Shown here piece by piece: positions 1 through 8,692 of a stretch of DNA of 64,000 nt. Each line of letters starts with the position of its first letter. The stretch's first letter is position 1. The stretch is from Pseudarthrobacter sp. C4D7 (lineage in GTDB: Bacteria > Actinomycetota > Actinomycetes > Actinomycetales > Micrococcaceae), in contig NZ_JABFMW010000023.1 of assembly GCF_013359725.1 (NCBI RefSeq), forward strand, positions 1 through 64,000, read 5' to 3'. Below the pieces are notes generated by a model that was not told where the DNA came from, did no database searches, and saw only the letters and a list, made by a program, of their open reading frames with translations. Made by a program: the position numbers and the translations under genes.

Positions 1-1534
1 GGACGGGGGTGGGGGTGGGCGCCGTGGCGTAGACAACGGTAATCAGCGAGCCCTTCGGCACGGTTCCCGTGGGGTTCAGTTCCACCACCGTTCCAGGCGT
101 ATCGGTGCTGCTTTCCTGCGGAAGGACAGTCACCTGCAGGCCCAGACGTTCAAGTTCCGTACGGACCTGGCGGTAGTCCTTCCCCAAGTAGCCGGCCGCC
201 ACCACGTTGACGGTGGTCTGCGTTGGCGTCGGTGTCGGAGTAGGCGTCGGCGTGTTGCGTGTAGGCGTCGGCGTGGCCGACGCCGTGGACGGCGTGGGAG
301 TGGCGGACGACGGCGGTGCGCTGCTGGCAGTGGCGCTGGAGCTCGGGTTGCCGGTCGGCGAGAAGAGCCCCACCTGGTTCAGGAGGAACCCCACCAAAGC
401 AAAGAGGAGCAGCAGGATCAGGGCCACCAGCGGCCAGGTCCAGGGACTGCGTCCTTTGCGCCGGGGCTCATCGGTGGGCTCGTCGTCGTACGTGTCCTCG
501 TTCTGGTCCCAGTTCCTCTCCGCAGCCACTCCCGCGGCCGCGCCGGCCTCGGCCGCACCAAGCACCGGAAGGGCTGATGTTGCAGTGGGGGCTGAGTCGC
601 GCTGTGCGCCAATGACGCCGGTGGGGGCTGTAGCGGTGTCAACGGGCGCGGTGATGGGGCCGGTATCGCCGTCGAAAAGGAGCATGCCTGGCACCGCGGC
701 GCGGGCTGCGTTCACATCCCCGTTGCGGATGGCCTCGGCGGCCTCGGCGAGTTTGATGGCATTCGCCGGCCGGTCCTTGGGGTCCTTGGCCAGCATGGAC
801 ATCAGGAGTGCCCGGACCGGGGTGGGCAGGCTTTCCGAAAGGGGCGGCGGAGCGTCATTCACCTGCGCCAGGGCAATGGCGATCTGTGATTCGCCGGAGA
901 ACGGACGGTGGCCGCTGAGGCATTCGTACCCGATGACTCCAAGGGAGTAGATGTCCGAGGAACCGGTGGCGGTCTGTCCTGTTGCCTGCTCCGGCGCCAG
1001 GTACTGGGCGGTCCCCATGACCTGTCCGGTCTGGGTGAGCGGCACCTGGTCGGCGAGGCGGGCGATGCCGAAGTCGGTGACCTTGACCCGGCCGTCAGGG
1101 GTGATCAGGAGGTTGCCGGGCTTGACGTCACGGTGGACCAGGCCCTGTGCGTGCGCAACGGCCAGGGCGCGGGCGGTCTGCGCGATGATCGAAAGCGTAC
1201 GGTCCGGCGAGAGTACCTGTTCGTGTTCGATGATGCTGCTCAGCGGCTGGCCGGGAACCAGCTCCATGACCAGGTAGGCCGAGCCTTCTTCCTCGCCGTA
1301 GTCGAAGACATTGGCGATCCCCACGTGGTTCAGGAGTGCGGTATGGCGGGCCTCCGCGCGGAAGCGCTGGAGGAAGCCCGGATCCCCGGTGTACTCCTCC
1401 TTCAGCACCTTGATGGCGACGATGCGGCCCAGGACCAGGTCTTTGGCCTTCCAGACTTCCCCCATGCCGCCGATCGCTATCCGCGTGGTCAGCTGGAATC
1501 TGCCGCCGAGGGTGATTCCCGTTGTAGGCCTCAC
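1..1534 (-). CDS. PASTA Ser/Thr protein kinase (PknA/PknB type), C-terminus cut by window edge
   Basis: Membrane kinase that phosphorylates cell-wall and division proteins in response to muropeptides. The GTG start lies in a GTGA overlap with the pbpA stop. Visible in order: Gly-rich loop (IGGMGEVW), catalytic loop [11 protein letters not shown] metal site, APE motif, an Ala/Pro-rich juxtamembrane linker, one transmembrane helix (near base 400), a Thr-Pro repeat tract, then a PASTA domain beginning [11 protein letters not shown]. The frame is open to base 1, so more PASTA sequence or the stop lies outside. Directly after pbpA, this gene takes the pknA position of mycobacteria; with PASTA it could equally be the only or first pknB. 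Kinase identity is certain, the paralogue name is not. Confidence 0.93.
   Translation of the reverse strand, partial: MRPTTGITLGGRFQLTTRIAIGGMGEVWKAKDLVLGRIVAIKVLKEEYTGDPGFLQRFRAEARHTALLNHVGIANVFDYGEEEGSAYLVMELVPGQPLSSIIEHEQVLSPDRTLSIIAQTARALAVAHAQGLVHRDVKPGNLLITPDGRVKVTDFGIARLADQVPLTQTGQVMGTAQYLAPEQATGQTATGSSDIYSLGVIGYECLSGHRPFSGESQIAIALAQVNDAPPPLSESLPTPVRALLMSMLAKDPKDRPANAIKLAEAAEAIRNGDVNAARAAVPGMLLFDGDTGPITAPVDTATAPTGVIGAQRDSAPTATSALPVLGAAEAGAAAGVAAERNWDQNEDTYDDEPTDEPRRKGRSPWTWPLVALILLLLFALVGFLLNQVGLFSPTGNPSSSATASSAPPSSATPTPSTASATPTPTRNTPTPTPTPTPTQTTVNVVAAGYLGKDYRQVRTELERLGLQVTVLPQESSTDTPGTVVELNPTGTVPKGSLITVVYATAPTPTPV
216..303 (-). repeat. Thr-Pro codon repeat in the kinase linker
   Basis: An imperfect 6-base repeat (ggcgtc/ggtgtc on the plus strand) encodes alternating Thr-Pro between the membrane helix and the PASTA domain of the kinase. 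It reads as a stiff extracytoplasmic spacer. The PstP phosphatase encoded in the same operon ends in a similar Pro/Thr/Ser-rich tail. Confidence 0.7.
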
Positions 1535-2991
1535 TTATTCAACACCGCCTCAAAAATCTTCTTCGCGTTGGGACTGGTCAGCTTTGCTCCCGCGTAGATG
1601 TCTACGCCTTCCATGACGATCGTGACACTCACCTGTGGATTGTTGGCCGGGGCGAACCCGGTGAACCACGAGTTGTTGGTTCCGTTACCGAGTTCGGCAG
1701 TGCCGGTCTTTCCCGCCACCTGGACGCCGGGGACGGCGGCACCCTTGGCGATGCCGTCCGTCACCACGCTGGTCATCCAGTCAGTGATTTGCCTGGCGAT
1801 CTCCGGGGTGGTGGACGTCCTGAGTTCGGCCGGCTGCGGCTCATCTATCACCCGCAGGTCAGGGGACCGCAAGGTCTTGATGAGGCTTGGCTGCATCTGC
1901 TTGCCGCCGTTGGCAATGGCGGACGTCATCATGTTGACCTGCAGCGGGGTGGCGCGGACATCCTTCTGGCCGATGGCGGACTGGGCCAGCCCGGGGGCGT
2001 CCAGCTTGTCCGGGAAGCCGTTGCCCGTTGCGTGTCCAAGCTTCAGCTGGTCCCCGACGTCCTCGCCGAAGCCGAACTTCCTGGCCTGCTCGGCAATGGC
2101 GTCGCGGCCCAAATCCAGGGCAATGCTGGCGAATGGGGTGTTGCAGGACTGCTGCAGCGCGAAAGCGAACGAGGCGGTGTCCTTGGTGTAGCAGTTGCCG
2201 CCTGCGTAGTTGGGCAGTTTGTACTGGATGCCGTCAAAGGGCATCTCTGCCGGGTTGGGCAGGACGCTGTCCTTGTTGTACTTTCCCGATGCCAGTGCAG
2301 CGGCTGTATCCACGAGCTTGAAGACCGACCCCGGGGCCAGGAGCTCACCCGTGGGGCCGCTGACGTTCTGGTTGAGATTGATGCCCGGGACCTTGACCAA
2401 CTCGTTCATGTTGGTGCTCTCAGCGGCAGCATCCTGCGTGGCCACCAGGTTCGGGTTGTAGGACGGCTTGGACGCCATCGCCAGGATGGCACCGGTCTTG
2501 GGGTTGCTGACCACGATTGAGCCGCGCTGGCCGTCCGGAATCAAGCTGTAGGCAAGCTGCTGGATCTGGGGATCGATGGTCAGCTCCACGGATGCACCCT
2601 TTGGCTGGTTGCCCAGGAAGAGCTGGCCCACTCGGTCAAGGAAGAGCTGGTCGGAGTTGCCGGCAAGCTCGGCGCCCATGGCCTGCTCAAGGCCTGTGGC
2701 GCCGTAGTTCTTTGAGAAGTACCCGGTGATTCCGGCATACAGCTCAGGCTGTGGGTAGGTGCGCTGGAACTTGCAGGTTTCCGAACCGGTCTCCACCGAC
2801 TCGGCGACGGGCGTGCCGCCCACAATGATGGCGCCGCGGTCATTGCAGTAGTTCTGCAGGATGGCGCGCTGGTTCAGCGGGTTGGTCTTGAGGTCGTCGG
2901 CCCCCACCACCTGCACATAGCTGATGGCACCGAAAAGCAGCGCAAACATGGCCACCGCGGCCACCCATGAATGTCGAATCGCCTGGTTCAT
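1531..2991 (-). CDS. pbpA: Penicillin-binding protein A (class B transpeptidase)
   Basis: Monofunctional DD-transpeptidase that cross-links peptidoglycan together with the SEDS protein encoded just upstream. 486 residues: short cytoplasmic start, one membrane helix (about residues 9-30), a PBP dimer-type region, and the transpeptidase domain with the three active-site motifs SVFK (Ser222/Lys225), SCN (282-284) and KTG (428-430). The ATG overlaps the rodA stop (ATGA), and the TGA overlaps the kinase GTG. Length and motifs match actinobacterial PbpA. In mycobacteria PbpA is a known target of the neighbouring kinase; that link is family knowledge rather than something seen here. Confidence 0.95.
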   Translation of the reverse strand: MNQAIRHSWVAAVAMFALLFGAISYVQVVGADDLKTNPLNQRAILQNYCNDRGAIIVGGTPVAESVETGSETCKFQRTYPQPELYAGITGYFSKNYGATGLEQAMGAELAGNSDQLFLDRVGQLFLGNQPKGASVELTIDPQIQQLAYSLIPDGQRGSIVVSNPKTGAILAMASKPSYNPNLVATQDAAAESTNMNELVKVPGINLNQNVSGPTGELLAPGSVFKLVDTAAALASGKYNKDSVLPNPAEMPFDGIQYKLPNYAGGNCYTKDTASFAFALQQSCNTPFASIALDLGRDAIAEQARKFGFGEDVGDQLKLGHATGNGFPDKLDAPGLAQSAIGQKDVRATPLQVNMMTSAIANGGKQMQPSLIKTLRSPDLRVIDEPQPAELRTSTTPEIARQITDWMTSVVTDGIAKGAAVPGVQVAGKTGTAELGNGTNNSWFTGFAPANNPQVSVTIVMEGVDIYAGAKLTSPNAKKIFEAVLNK

Positions 2992-4376
2992 GCCTGCTTC
3001 ACCGCCTCGGTTGGAGTATCAATGCCGGTTGCCGCTGCGGCGCCGGTGGGCGGAAGCGGAGTGGTATCCACCGGCCCTCGGGCCGCGTGCGAAATCATCA
3101 GCAGGAGCCCCACAATGATCCAGTTGGCCAGGAGCGACGACCCGCCGGCCGCAAGGAAGGGCGTGGTGAGGCCGGTCAGCGGAATGAGCCGGGTGACGCC
3201 GCCGATGACCACGAAGCACTGCAGGGCCACGGCGAAGGACAAGCCGCAGGCAAGCAGTTTTCCGAACGCGTCACGGGTGCCCAACGCGGCGCGGAAACCG
3301 CGGGTGATGAACAACAGGTACAGCAGGACGACGGCGAACAGGCCGATCAGCCCCAGTTCCTCGCCCAGGGAGGCGATGATCATGTCGCTGTTGGCGAAGG
3401 GGACCAGGTCCGGACGCCCCTGTCCAAGGCCGGTGCCCACCAGGCCGCCGTTCGCCATGCCGAAGAGGCCTTCGATGACCTGCCGGCTGCCGTTCTCGTA
3501 GACGTCCGGCGAGAAGGCATTGATCCAGCCGTAGACGCGCTGCTGCACGTGGGAGAACACCTGCGCCGCCACGAATCCGCCGCCAATGATCAGGGCCAGG
3601 CCAATCACGACCCAGCTGATCCGGCTGGTGGCTACATAGATCATGACGATGAACAGGCCGAAGAACAGCAGGGATGAACCCAGGTCACGCTGGAAGATGA
3701 GCACGCCAATGCTTACCAGCCATGCGGTGATCATGGGGCCCATGTCCTTGAACCGCGGGAACTGCATGGGGCCGATCTTGCGGCCGGCGAGCAGGATGAG
3801 GTCCCGGTTGGAGGAAAGATACCCTGCGAAGAATATGGCAAGCGTAATTTTGGCGACTTCACCCGGCTGGAATGTCATGGGCCCGACCCTGATCCATACC
3901 CGGGCACCCAGGATTTCACCGGCGCTGATCCCCGGGACAAGCGGCAGGATCAGGAGCAGGGCCGAGGCCGCCAGCGAGATGAAGGTGAACCGGCGCAGGA
4001 TGCGGTGGTCTTTCAGGAAGAAGACAACCGCAATGGCCACCGCCATGGCGATGAGGGTCCACCGGAGCTGGTTGTTTCCGGTGTCCTCTCCGGGGGCGTC
4101 GAGGCGGTGGATCATCGCCAGGCCCAGGCCGTTGAGGGCCACGACTATCGGAAGTATTACCGGATCGGCATACTTAGCCCGGAAGCGCAGGACGCCGTGA
4201 AATACCAGCGCAGCCACCGCCAGCAGGCTGGACTGGAACCAGAAATCGGAGTCGAAGGCCTTCTCCTGGTCCACGCCCACCAGCATGTTGGCGCCGATGC
4301 CGACGGCGAGGGCCAGCAGGATCAGCGCAAGTTCAACGTTCCGGCGAGGCTTGGGCATGGTGCTTACCTGGCTCAT
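2988..4376 (-). CDS. rodA: SEDS-family glycan polymerase (FtsW/RodA/SpoVE)
   Basis: Integral membrane peptidoglycan glycosyltransferase that polymerises lipid II. 462 residues with about ten hydrophobic helices starting at LALILLALAVGIGANM. SEDS hallmarks include GAxxWIxxGPMTFQPGE-type sequence (ARVWIRVGPMTFQPGEVAK) and the GGLVGTGLGQGRPDLVP loop. It is paired with the class B PBP downstream, as SEDS enzymes usually are. It sits in the operon through ATGA overlaps on both sides. The name rodA follows the mycobacterial operon order; sequence alone cannot separate RodA from FtsW. Confidence 0.94.
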   Translation of the reverse strand: MSQVSTMPKPRRNVELALILLALAVGIGANMLVGVDQEKAFDSDFWFQSSLLAVAALVFHGVLRFRAKYADPVILPIVVALNGLGLAMIHRLDAPGEDTGNNQLRWTLIAMAVAIAVVFFLKDHRILRRFTFISLAASALLLILPLVPGISAGEILGARVWIRVGPMTFQPGEVAKITLAIFFAGYLSSNRDLILLAGRKIGPMQFPRFKDMGPMITAWLVSIGVLIFQRDLGSSLLFFGLFIVMIYVATSRISWVVIGLALIIGGGFVAAQVFSHVQQRVYGWINAFSPDVYENGSRQVIEGLFGMANGGLVGTGLGQGRPDLVPFANSDMIIASLGEELGLIGLFAVVLLYLLFITRGFRAALGTRDAFGKLLACGLSFAVALQCFVVIGGVTRLIPLTGLTTPFLAAGGSSLLANWIIVGLLLMISHAARGPVDTTPLPPTGAAAATGIDTPTEAVKQA

Positions 4377-6070
4377 TTGGCCGCCTCGCAGGTGATGGTG
4401 GGAGTGGGTGAGGGGGTCGGTGTGGACGGAGCAGGCGCAGGAGCGGATGCATCAGGTGCCGGCGGGGGCGCCGCTGCGCTGGCAGGAGGCGCACTGCTGG
4501 ACGGGGCGGTGGCAGTGGGCGTCGCGGAAGGCTTGGGGCACTCTTCCTCGGGGGAGGTTGTCCCGGTGAGCTCAAGGTTCTTCACGATCCGCTGGGCGTC
4601 ATAGAGGTCATTGGCGGGAACCGTTTGGCGGACCCGCTGCTGCGAGAACGGCGGGAGCGAATCCATGCGGATATCCGTCACTGCCTCGAGGGAGGAGAGC
4701 TGGATGGGACCCAGCCGCTGGGACACTCCGTTGTAGATGGCCACGCGGGAATCGAATTCACCCACGTAGTAGCGGGTCTGGGTCCAGGCGTACCCGAGCC
4801 AAAGGCCAATACCCACCACCACAACCACGGCGGCCGCAATGGACCAGGTCAACCAGCGGCGCGGGCGCAGGGACGGCAGGGCCTCTTCCCCGTCTGCCGG
4901 GCCGGCTTTGTGCGTGAGCAGCGTTGCAGCCCGCCGGGCCACGGTACGGCCGGCCACGGTGGGAATGGAACCGGATTCGGCGGCAGCAGCCGCAGCGCCC
5001 ACGAGTTCGTGCGGGCGGGAGGCAAGTTCTTCGCGCAGGACCTCTGCGGAGAGGTGTTCGCCCAGATGGGGGTCGGTGCTGCCGGATTCGGCCGCAGCGC
5101 CATCCTTGGCCACGCCATCTGCCGGCTGCTGTGCCGCCGGCGAGCCCGGCACCGTATCTGCCGGACCTGAAGTGGACGATTCCTTGCCCGCGGCGGTGGC
5201 GGCAGCAGCTGTGGTGGCCGGGCCGGCATCTGCTTCAGCAGCGGGCGTGCTGCCCTGCACGGGCGGGATGATTTCGACGGCGGCCGTGCTGACGTCGTCG
5301 GGCGTTTCCTCGACGATGTCCACCATGACCACGGTGACGTTGTCCGGGGAACCGGCCTCGAGTGTCAGTTCGACGAGGGTTTCGGCGCACTCATGCAGGT
5401 TGTGGGTTTCGCGGACAGTCCGCTCCACGGCATGGGCCGCAACGTAGTTCAGGCCGTCGGAACACAGCAGCCAGCGGTCACCCGGGCGGGCATCCAAGGT
5501 GTCCAGATCCAGTTCCGGGCTGGCATCAACGTCGCCCAGGACGCGCATGAGGACGTTCTTGTGGGGATGCGTTTCCGCTTCTTCGGGCCGCAGCCGGCCC
5601 TCGTCAATAAGCCGCTGGACAAAAGTGTGGTCCACGCTGATCTGCTTGAATTCACCGTCCCGGAGCCGGTAGGCGCGGGAGTCGCCAATGTGGGCGAAGT
5701 GCAGCTTGTCATCGGCCAGCAGGAGGGCGGTCACCGTGGTGCCCATCCCTGCCAGTTTCGGGTTGATGTGCACCAACTCGGAAAGCAGGGAGTTCGCTGT
5801 CTGGATTTCGTCGGCCAAAACCGTTCCGGCGTCCTCGCCGTACTCCGGGCTGTCCAGGTGGATCATGTCCAGGACTGTCGCGGCCGAGGCGACGTCACCG
5901 CCCGCATGGCCGCCCATGCCGTCAGCCACCACAGCGAGGTGGCGGCCGGCGTAGGCGGAATCGTCATTCTTGGAACGGATCCTGCCGACGTCAGAGCGTG
6001 CGGCGAAGCGCATGATGAGGGGCCGCTGAGCCGGACTGGAGCCGGTTGCGGGGTTTTCAGCCTCGGCCAC
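4373..6070 (-). CDS. pstP: PP2C-family Ser/Thr phosphatase PstP
   Basis: Dephosphorylates the operon's kinases and their substrates. 565 residues from a GTG start, with the SD-like TTGAGG inside the end of fhaB. The PP2C core (1-255) shows the metal site VVADGMGGH (Asp50), the HIGDSRAY segment, CSDG (Asp205) and SPDNVT (Asp243). A long Ala/Ser-rich linker (260-405) leads to one membrane helix (407-429), then an extracytoplasmic domain and a Pro/Ala/Thr tail with two Cys (EEEC and ITC). The extracellular tail is longer than in mycobacterial PstP. It begins 2 bases after the fhaB stop. Confidence 0.95.
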   Translation of the reverse strand: MAEAENPATGSSPAQRPLIMRFAARSDVGRIRSKNDDSAYAGRHLAVVADGMGGHAGGDVASAATVLDMIHLDSPEYGEDAGTVLADEIQTANSLLSELVHINPKLAGMGTTVTALLLADDKLHFAHIGDSRAYRLRDGEFKQISVDHTFVQRLIDEGRLRPEEAETHPHKNVLMRVLGDVDASPELDLDTLDARPGDRWLLCSDGLNYVAAHAVERTVRETHNLHECAETLVELTLEAGSPDNVTVVMVDIVEETPDDVSTAAVEIIPPVQGSTPAAEADAGPATTAAAATAAGKESSTSGPADTVPGSPAAQQPADGVAKDGAAAESGSTDPHLGEHLSAEVLREELASRPHELVGAAAAAAESGSIPTVAGRTVARRAATLLTHKAGPADGEEALPSLRPRRWLTWSIAAAVVVVVGIGLWLGYAWTQTRYYVGEFDSRVAIYNGVSQRLGPIQLSSLEAVTDIRMDSLPPFSQQRVRQTVPANDLYDAQRIVKNLELTGTTSPEEECPKPSATPTATAPSSSAPPASAAAPPPAPDASAPAPAPSTPTPSPTPTITCEAAK

Positions 6071-6072
6071 GG

Positions 6073-6555
6073 TTACGGCCTCAATTCAATGACCGTCTTG
6101 CCGATTCTCACGGGTACCCCTGGCTCGACGGGCAGGGCACGGGTAAGTTGCTGGTCGCCAAGGTAGGTTCCGTTGGTTGAACCAAGATCCTCGATGAACC
6201 AGCGGCTGCCCTGCGGGAAGAGCCGTGCATGGCGGCCGGAAGCGTAATCGTCCTCGAGGACCAATGTGGCCTCCTGGGCGCGTCCCAGCAGGATGGGGCT
6301 GGCCGCCAACGGGAGGGTGCGGCCTTTGAGCGGGCCCTCCAGCACCACCAGTTCGCGGGCCTGCTGCTTCACGGGCTGCGGAGGTGCTTCGGCCAGTTCA
6401 GGGTTGCGCCTGACCTGCCGTGCCGTGGGCGCACCGGCCGCTGCTTTCCGGCCCACCATGAGGTCCCTGCGCATGGCGGAGACGATGCTGAAGATGAGTA
6501 CCCACAGGAGCAGGAGGAAACCGAACCGCAGCGCGGTAATGGTGAGGTCGCTCAT
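6073..6555 (-). CDS. fhaB: FHA-domain protein FhaB
   Basis: Phosphothreonine-binding adaptor of the kinase pathway (FipA/FhaB in mycobacteria). 160 residues: an N-terminal membrane helix (about 9-28), a short basic linker containing Thr residues, and a C-terminal FHA domain with the expected motifs (LGR.., GRHARLF, LGSTNGTYLG). The start overlaps the fhaA stop and the TAA lies 2 bases before pstP. Membrane anchoring next to RodA/PbpA fits a division or elongation scaffold. Confidence 0.93.
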   Translation of the reverse strand: MSDLTITALRFGFLLLLWVLIFSIVSAMRRDLMVGRKAAAGAPTARQVRRNPELAEAPPQPVKQQARELVVLEGPLKGRTLPLAASPILLGRAQEATLVLEDDYASGRHARLFPQGSRWFIEDLGSTNGTYLGDQQLTRALPVEPGVPVRIGKTVIELRP

Positions 6556-7298
6556 GCGCGGCCACCCTGGTTGGCAGGAAGCAGGCGGAAAATGATCTTT
6601 GTCCGTCCCATCGTGATGGTGGAGCCGTCTGTGAGTTCGGTGCTTCCGGAAACCTTTTGGCCGTTGACGTAGCTGCCATTGGTGGAGCCGAGGTCCACGG
6701 CACTGGTGGCACCGTTGGCCGTGCGGATCTCCAAATGGCGCCGCGATACGCCTGTGTCGTCGATGTGGATGTCTGCCTCGGACGACCGGCCCAGGATGAT
6801 GGAGGGGGCATTCAGCGAATAGCGCTGGCCGTCTATGTCCAGCACGGGCTGGAGCCTGGCCGGCTGCCTGCTGGGGGCCGCCGGAACATTGGGCTGGGGC
6901 TTCGGCTGGGCCGGGCCTGCGCCCTGGGATTTCTCGGCAGAGGAAGCGATTTCGAAGTCCCCGGCCCGAAGCTGGGAATCACGCCGGAAGGAAATGCGGA
7001 CGGGCCCCTGCAGGATGTAGCCCTGGCTGCGGACGTGGTTGATGACCACGTCGCAGAGTTCCTCTGCCAGCGGGGTGCCCCATTCCTGCGCGCGTCCGAA
7101 GTCATCGTCACTGAGCTGGACGTCGAAGATATTGGGGACCAGGGTGCGCCCGGCCGCCACAGTGAGGGCCTTGTGGTCCACCTCGCGGCGGAGCCGGCTG
7201 GCGATCTCCACGGGTTCGACCTGCGCTTTGGAACCGGTGGAGAAGACACCGCGGACGGCCTTTTCAATGCCACGTTCAACCTTGTCCAGCAGACCCAT
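6552..7298 (-). CDS. fhaA: DUF3662/FHA-domain protein FhaA
   Basis: Cytosolic FHA protein that recruits phosphorylated partners (such as the MviN pseudokinase complex in mycobacteria) to peptidoglycan synthesis. 248 residues: N-terminal DUF3662 domain (about 1-125), a Pro/Gln/Ala linker, and a C-terminal FHA domain (LGRSSEADIHI, SRRHLEIR, DLGSTNGSYVNG). I chose the ATG at 7298 because MGLLDKVERGIEKAVRG is the family's usual N-terminus and AAAGGAG stands 7 bases upstream; an in-frame ATG further up has neither. First gene of the six-gene operon. Confidence 0.94.
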   Translation of the reverse strand: MGLLDKVERGIEKAVRGVFSTGSKAQVEPVEIASRLRREVDHKALTVAAGRTLVPNIFDVQLSDDDFGRAQEWGTPLAEELCDVVINHVRSQGYILQGPVRISFRRDSQLRAGDFEIASSAEKSQGAGPAQPKPQPNVPAAPSRQPARLQPVLDIDGQRYSLNAPSIILGRSSEADIHIDDTGVSRRHLEIRTANGATSAVDLGSTNGSYVNGQKVSGSTELTDGSTITMGRTKIIFRLLPANQGGRA

Positions 7299-7694
7299 GG
7301 TTCTTCTCCTTTCCCCCCGGCTCCGGGGCAGTCGTTGTTGCTGTCCAGCACCTGCAGGAAGGTCCACCGTTGCACGGTGATGCCCGCGGGCAGTGGCCAC
7401 TCCTACATCCGATACTAATGGCCAGCCCTGCGAATGACCTTAATCCACAACGGCCGGGTGCCGGCAAAAGTTCGGATCACCCGCTGTTCGGGGCTGCCCC
7501 GGCGGGGGCTGCCGGGTGCAGCGGCCGAACCCGTGGTGCCTGGTTTTGGGCGGTTTCAGGCCCGGTCCCGGAGGCTTGCGCGGGCGCTCCCGGGCGCCAA
7601 TTGGTAATTTGCGGCATCTGTCCGTTATGCTTGATCTCGCTGCTTTTACAAGGCACGGAACGGGAAACCGGGCGGGCTTTGTTGGAGAAGTTGC
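7299..7694. other. Intergenic region between fhaA and tRNA-Leu
   Basis: About 400 bases without a convincing protein-coding gene. It must hold the divergent promoters for the fhaA-kinase operon and for the tRNA. Short frames that cross it on both strands lack ribosome-binding sites and have no recognisable product. I could not fix the operon promoter with confidence. Confidence 0.6.
7601..7631 (+). promoter_or_regulatory. Possible tRNA-Leu promoter
   Basis: TTGGTA (7601-7606) and TATGCT (7626-7631) resemble -35 and -10 boxes upstream of the tRNA, but the 19-base spacing is long. Transcription would begin about 57 bases before the mature tRNA. Weak call. Confidence 0.3.
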
Positions 7695-7777
7695 GCGCGA
7701 GTGGCGGAACGGCAGACGCGCTGGCTTCAGGTGCCAGTGTCCGAAAGGGCGTGGGGGTTCAAATCCCCCCTCGCGCA
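7695..7777 (+). tRNA. tRNA-Leu(CAG)
   Basis: An 83-base class II tRNA. The acceptor stem GCGCGAG (7695-7701) pairs with CTCGCGC (7770-7776), and A7777 is the discriminator. The anticodon stem CTGGC/GCCAG encloses loop TTCAGGT, giving anticodon CAG, which reads the common CUG codon. A long variable arm follows, then the T arm GGGGG-TTCAAAT-CCCCC. CCA is not encoded. A tRNA-Leu next to fhaA is a conserved arrangement in actinobacteria. No integrase gene or attachment-site repeat is seen near its 3' end. Confidence 0.96.
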
Positions 7778-7784
7778 CGCAAAT

Positions 7785-7817
7785 AAAAGAGCCCCGGTCT
7801 TGGACCGGGGCTCTTTT
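7785..7817. terminator. Bidirectional Rho-independent terminator
   Basis: A perfect 15-bp stem (AAAAGAGCCCCGGTC and its complement) with a TTG loop has a U-run on either strand. It ends tRNA-Leu transcription on the plus strand and can also stop reading from the gntR gene on the minus strand. Confidence 0.92.
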
Positions 7818-7964
7818 GCGTTTCCCGCATGACACAACCGTTCTGGTGGATGCACCCGCCGGGACACAGCACCCCCGCGTGGACGTTGCACCCGCGCGTT
7901 CCAGGGTGAATTGTCCGTTGGCGGGTGTGCTGGGCGCCTGGCCCGCGCCGCTAACGGACGGGAC

Positions 7965-8669
7965 CTAGCTGGACGGGCGCGCCGAAGCCTTGAACCGGCG
8001 TCGTGAGTTGGCCAAATGGCTGCGCATGGCTGCCGCCGCGGCCGCCCCGTCCCCGTCGGCGATCGCTTCCAGGATGGAGCGGTGCTCCTGCACCACCTGG
8101 TCAAAATGGTCCCGGGCGTAATGCTCGACGCCGGTCATCAGGCGGGTGCGCGGCATGGCAATCATGGTCTGGCCCAGCGCAGCCAGGCAATCGGAGTAAT
8201 AGGGGTTGCCCGATGCTGCAGCCACGGCCCGGTGGAACTCAAAATCCGATTTCATGGCACGCGCCGGATGGCCGGCACTGTCGGTGAAGGCCTCCAGCGC
8301 CGTGCCGACTGCCCGCAGTTGCCGGTCAGTGCGGTTCCGGGCAGCCAGGGCCGCAGCTTCCGTCTCCACGCCCATGCGGAACGCCAGCAGGTGCAGCCGG
8401 TCCTCGGTGCTGGCCACCGGCCGGACGCCCGGGACCGCCAGGGGGCCGTCCGACGGCGGCGTGAGCGCGAAGCTTCCGCGTCCGCGCTCGGTTTCCACCA
8501 GTCCCTCCGCCTGCAGCCGGGTGAGGGCGGCCCGGACCACGGTCCGGCTGACACCGAATTCAGTGATGAGCGTGTTCTCGCTGGGCAGCTTGTCGCCCGG
8601 CTGGATCACGCCGTCCACGATGCGGTTGCGGAGGTCGGCGGCAAGGTCCGAGGTGAGGTTCCGGCTCAT
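7965..8669 (-). CDS. FadR-subfamily GntR transcriptional regulator (FCD domain)
   Basis: 234 residues. The N-terminal winged HTH (about 5-75) carries the GntR signature GDKLPSENTLITEFGVSRTVV. The C-terminal all-helical FCD effector domain has the usual metal/ligand residues, for example FEFHRAVAAASGNPYY. Start ATG at 8669, with only a weak SD (TTGAG). It lies 23 bases after the sugar-acid dehydratase gene on the same strand and so is likely cotranscribed. A perfect FadR-type operator stands in front of that operon, so autoregulation induced by a sugar acid is likely. The effector is inferred from the neighbour only. Confidence 0.9.
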   Translation of the reverse strand: MSRNLTSDLAADLRNRIVDGVIQPGDKLPSENTLITEFGVSRTVVRAALTRLQAEGLVETERGRGSFALTPPSDGPLAVPGVRPVASTEDRLHLLAFRMGVETEAAALAARNRTDRQLRAVGTALEAFTDSAGHPARAMKSDFEFHRAVAAASGNPYYSDCLAALGQTMIAMPRTRLMTGVEHYARDHFDQVVQEHRSILEAIADGDGAAAAAAMRSHLANSRRRFKASARPSS

Positions 8670-8692
8670 GGCTCAAGGTTACGGCGTCCGCC

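Noticed and set aside
216..303. Short-period repeat considered as a CRISPR or VNTR element
   Set aside because: There are no spacers, and the repeat stays in frame encoding Thr-Pro of the kinase linker.
7695..7777. tRNA-Leu considered as an attachment site of an integrated element
   Set aside because: No duplicated tRNA 3' end, integrase or change in gene character follows; conserved catabolic genes continue.
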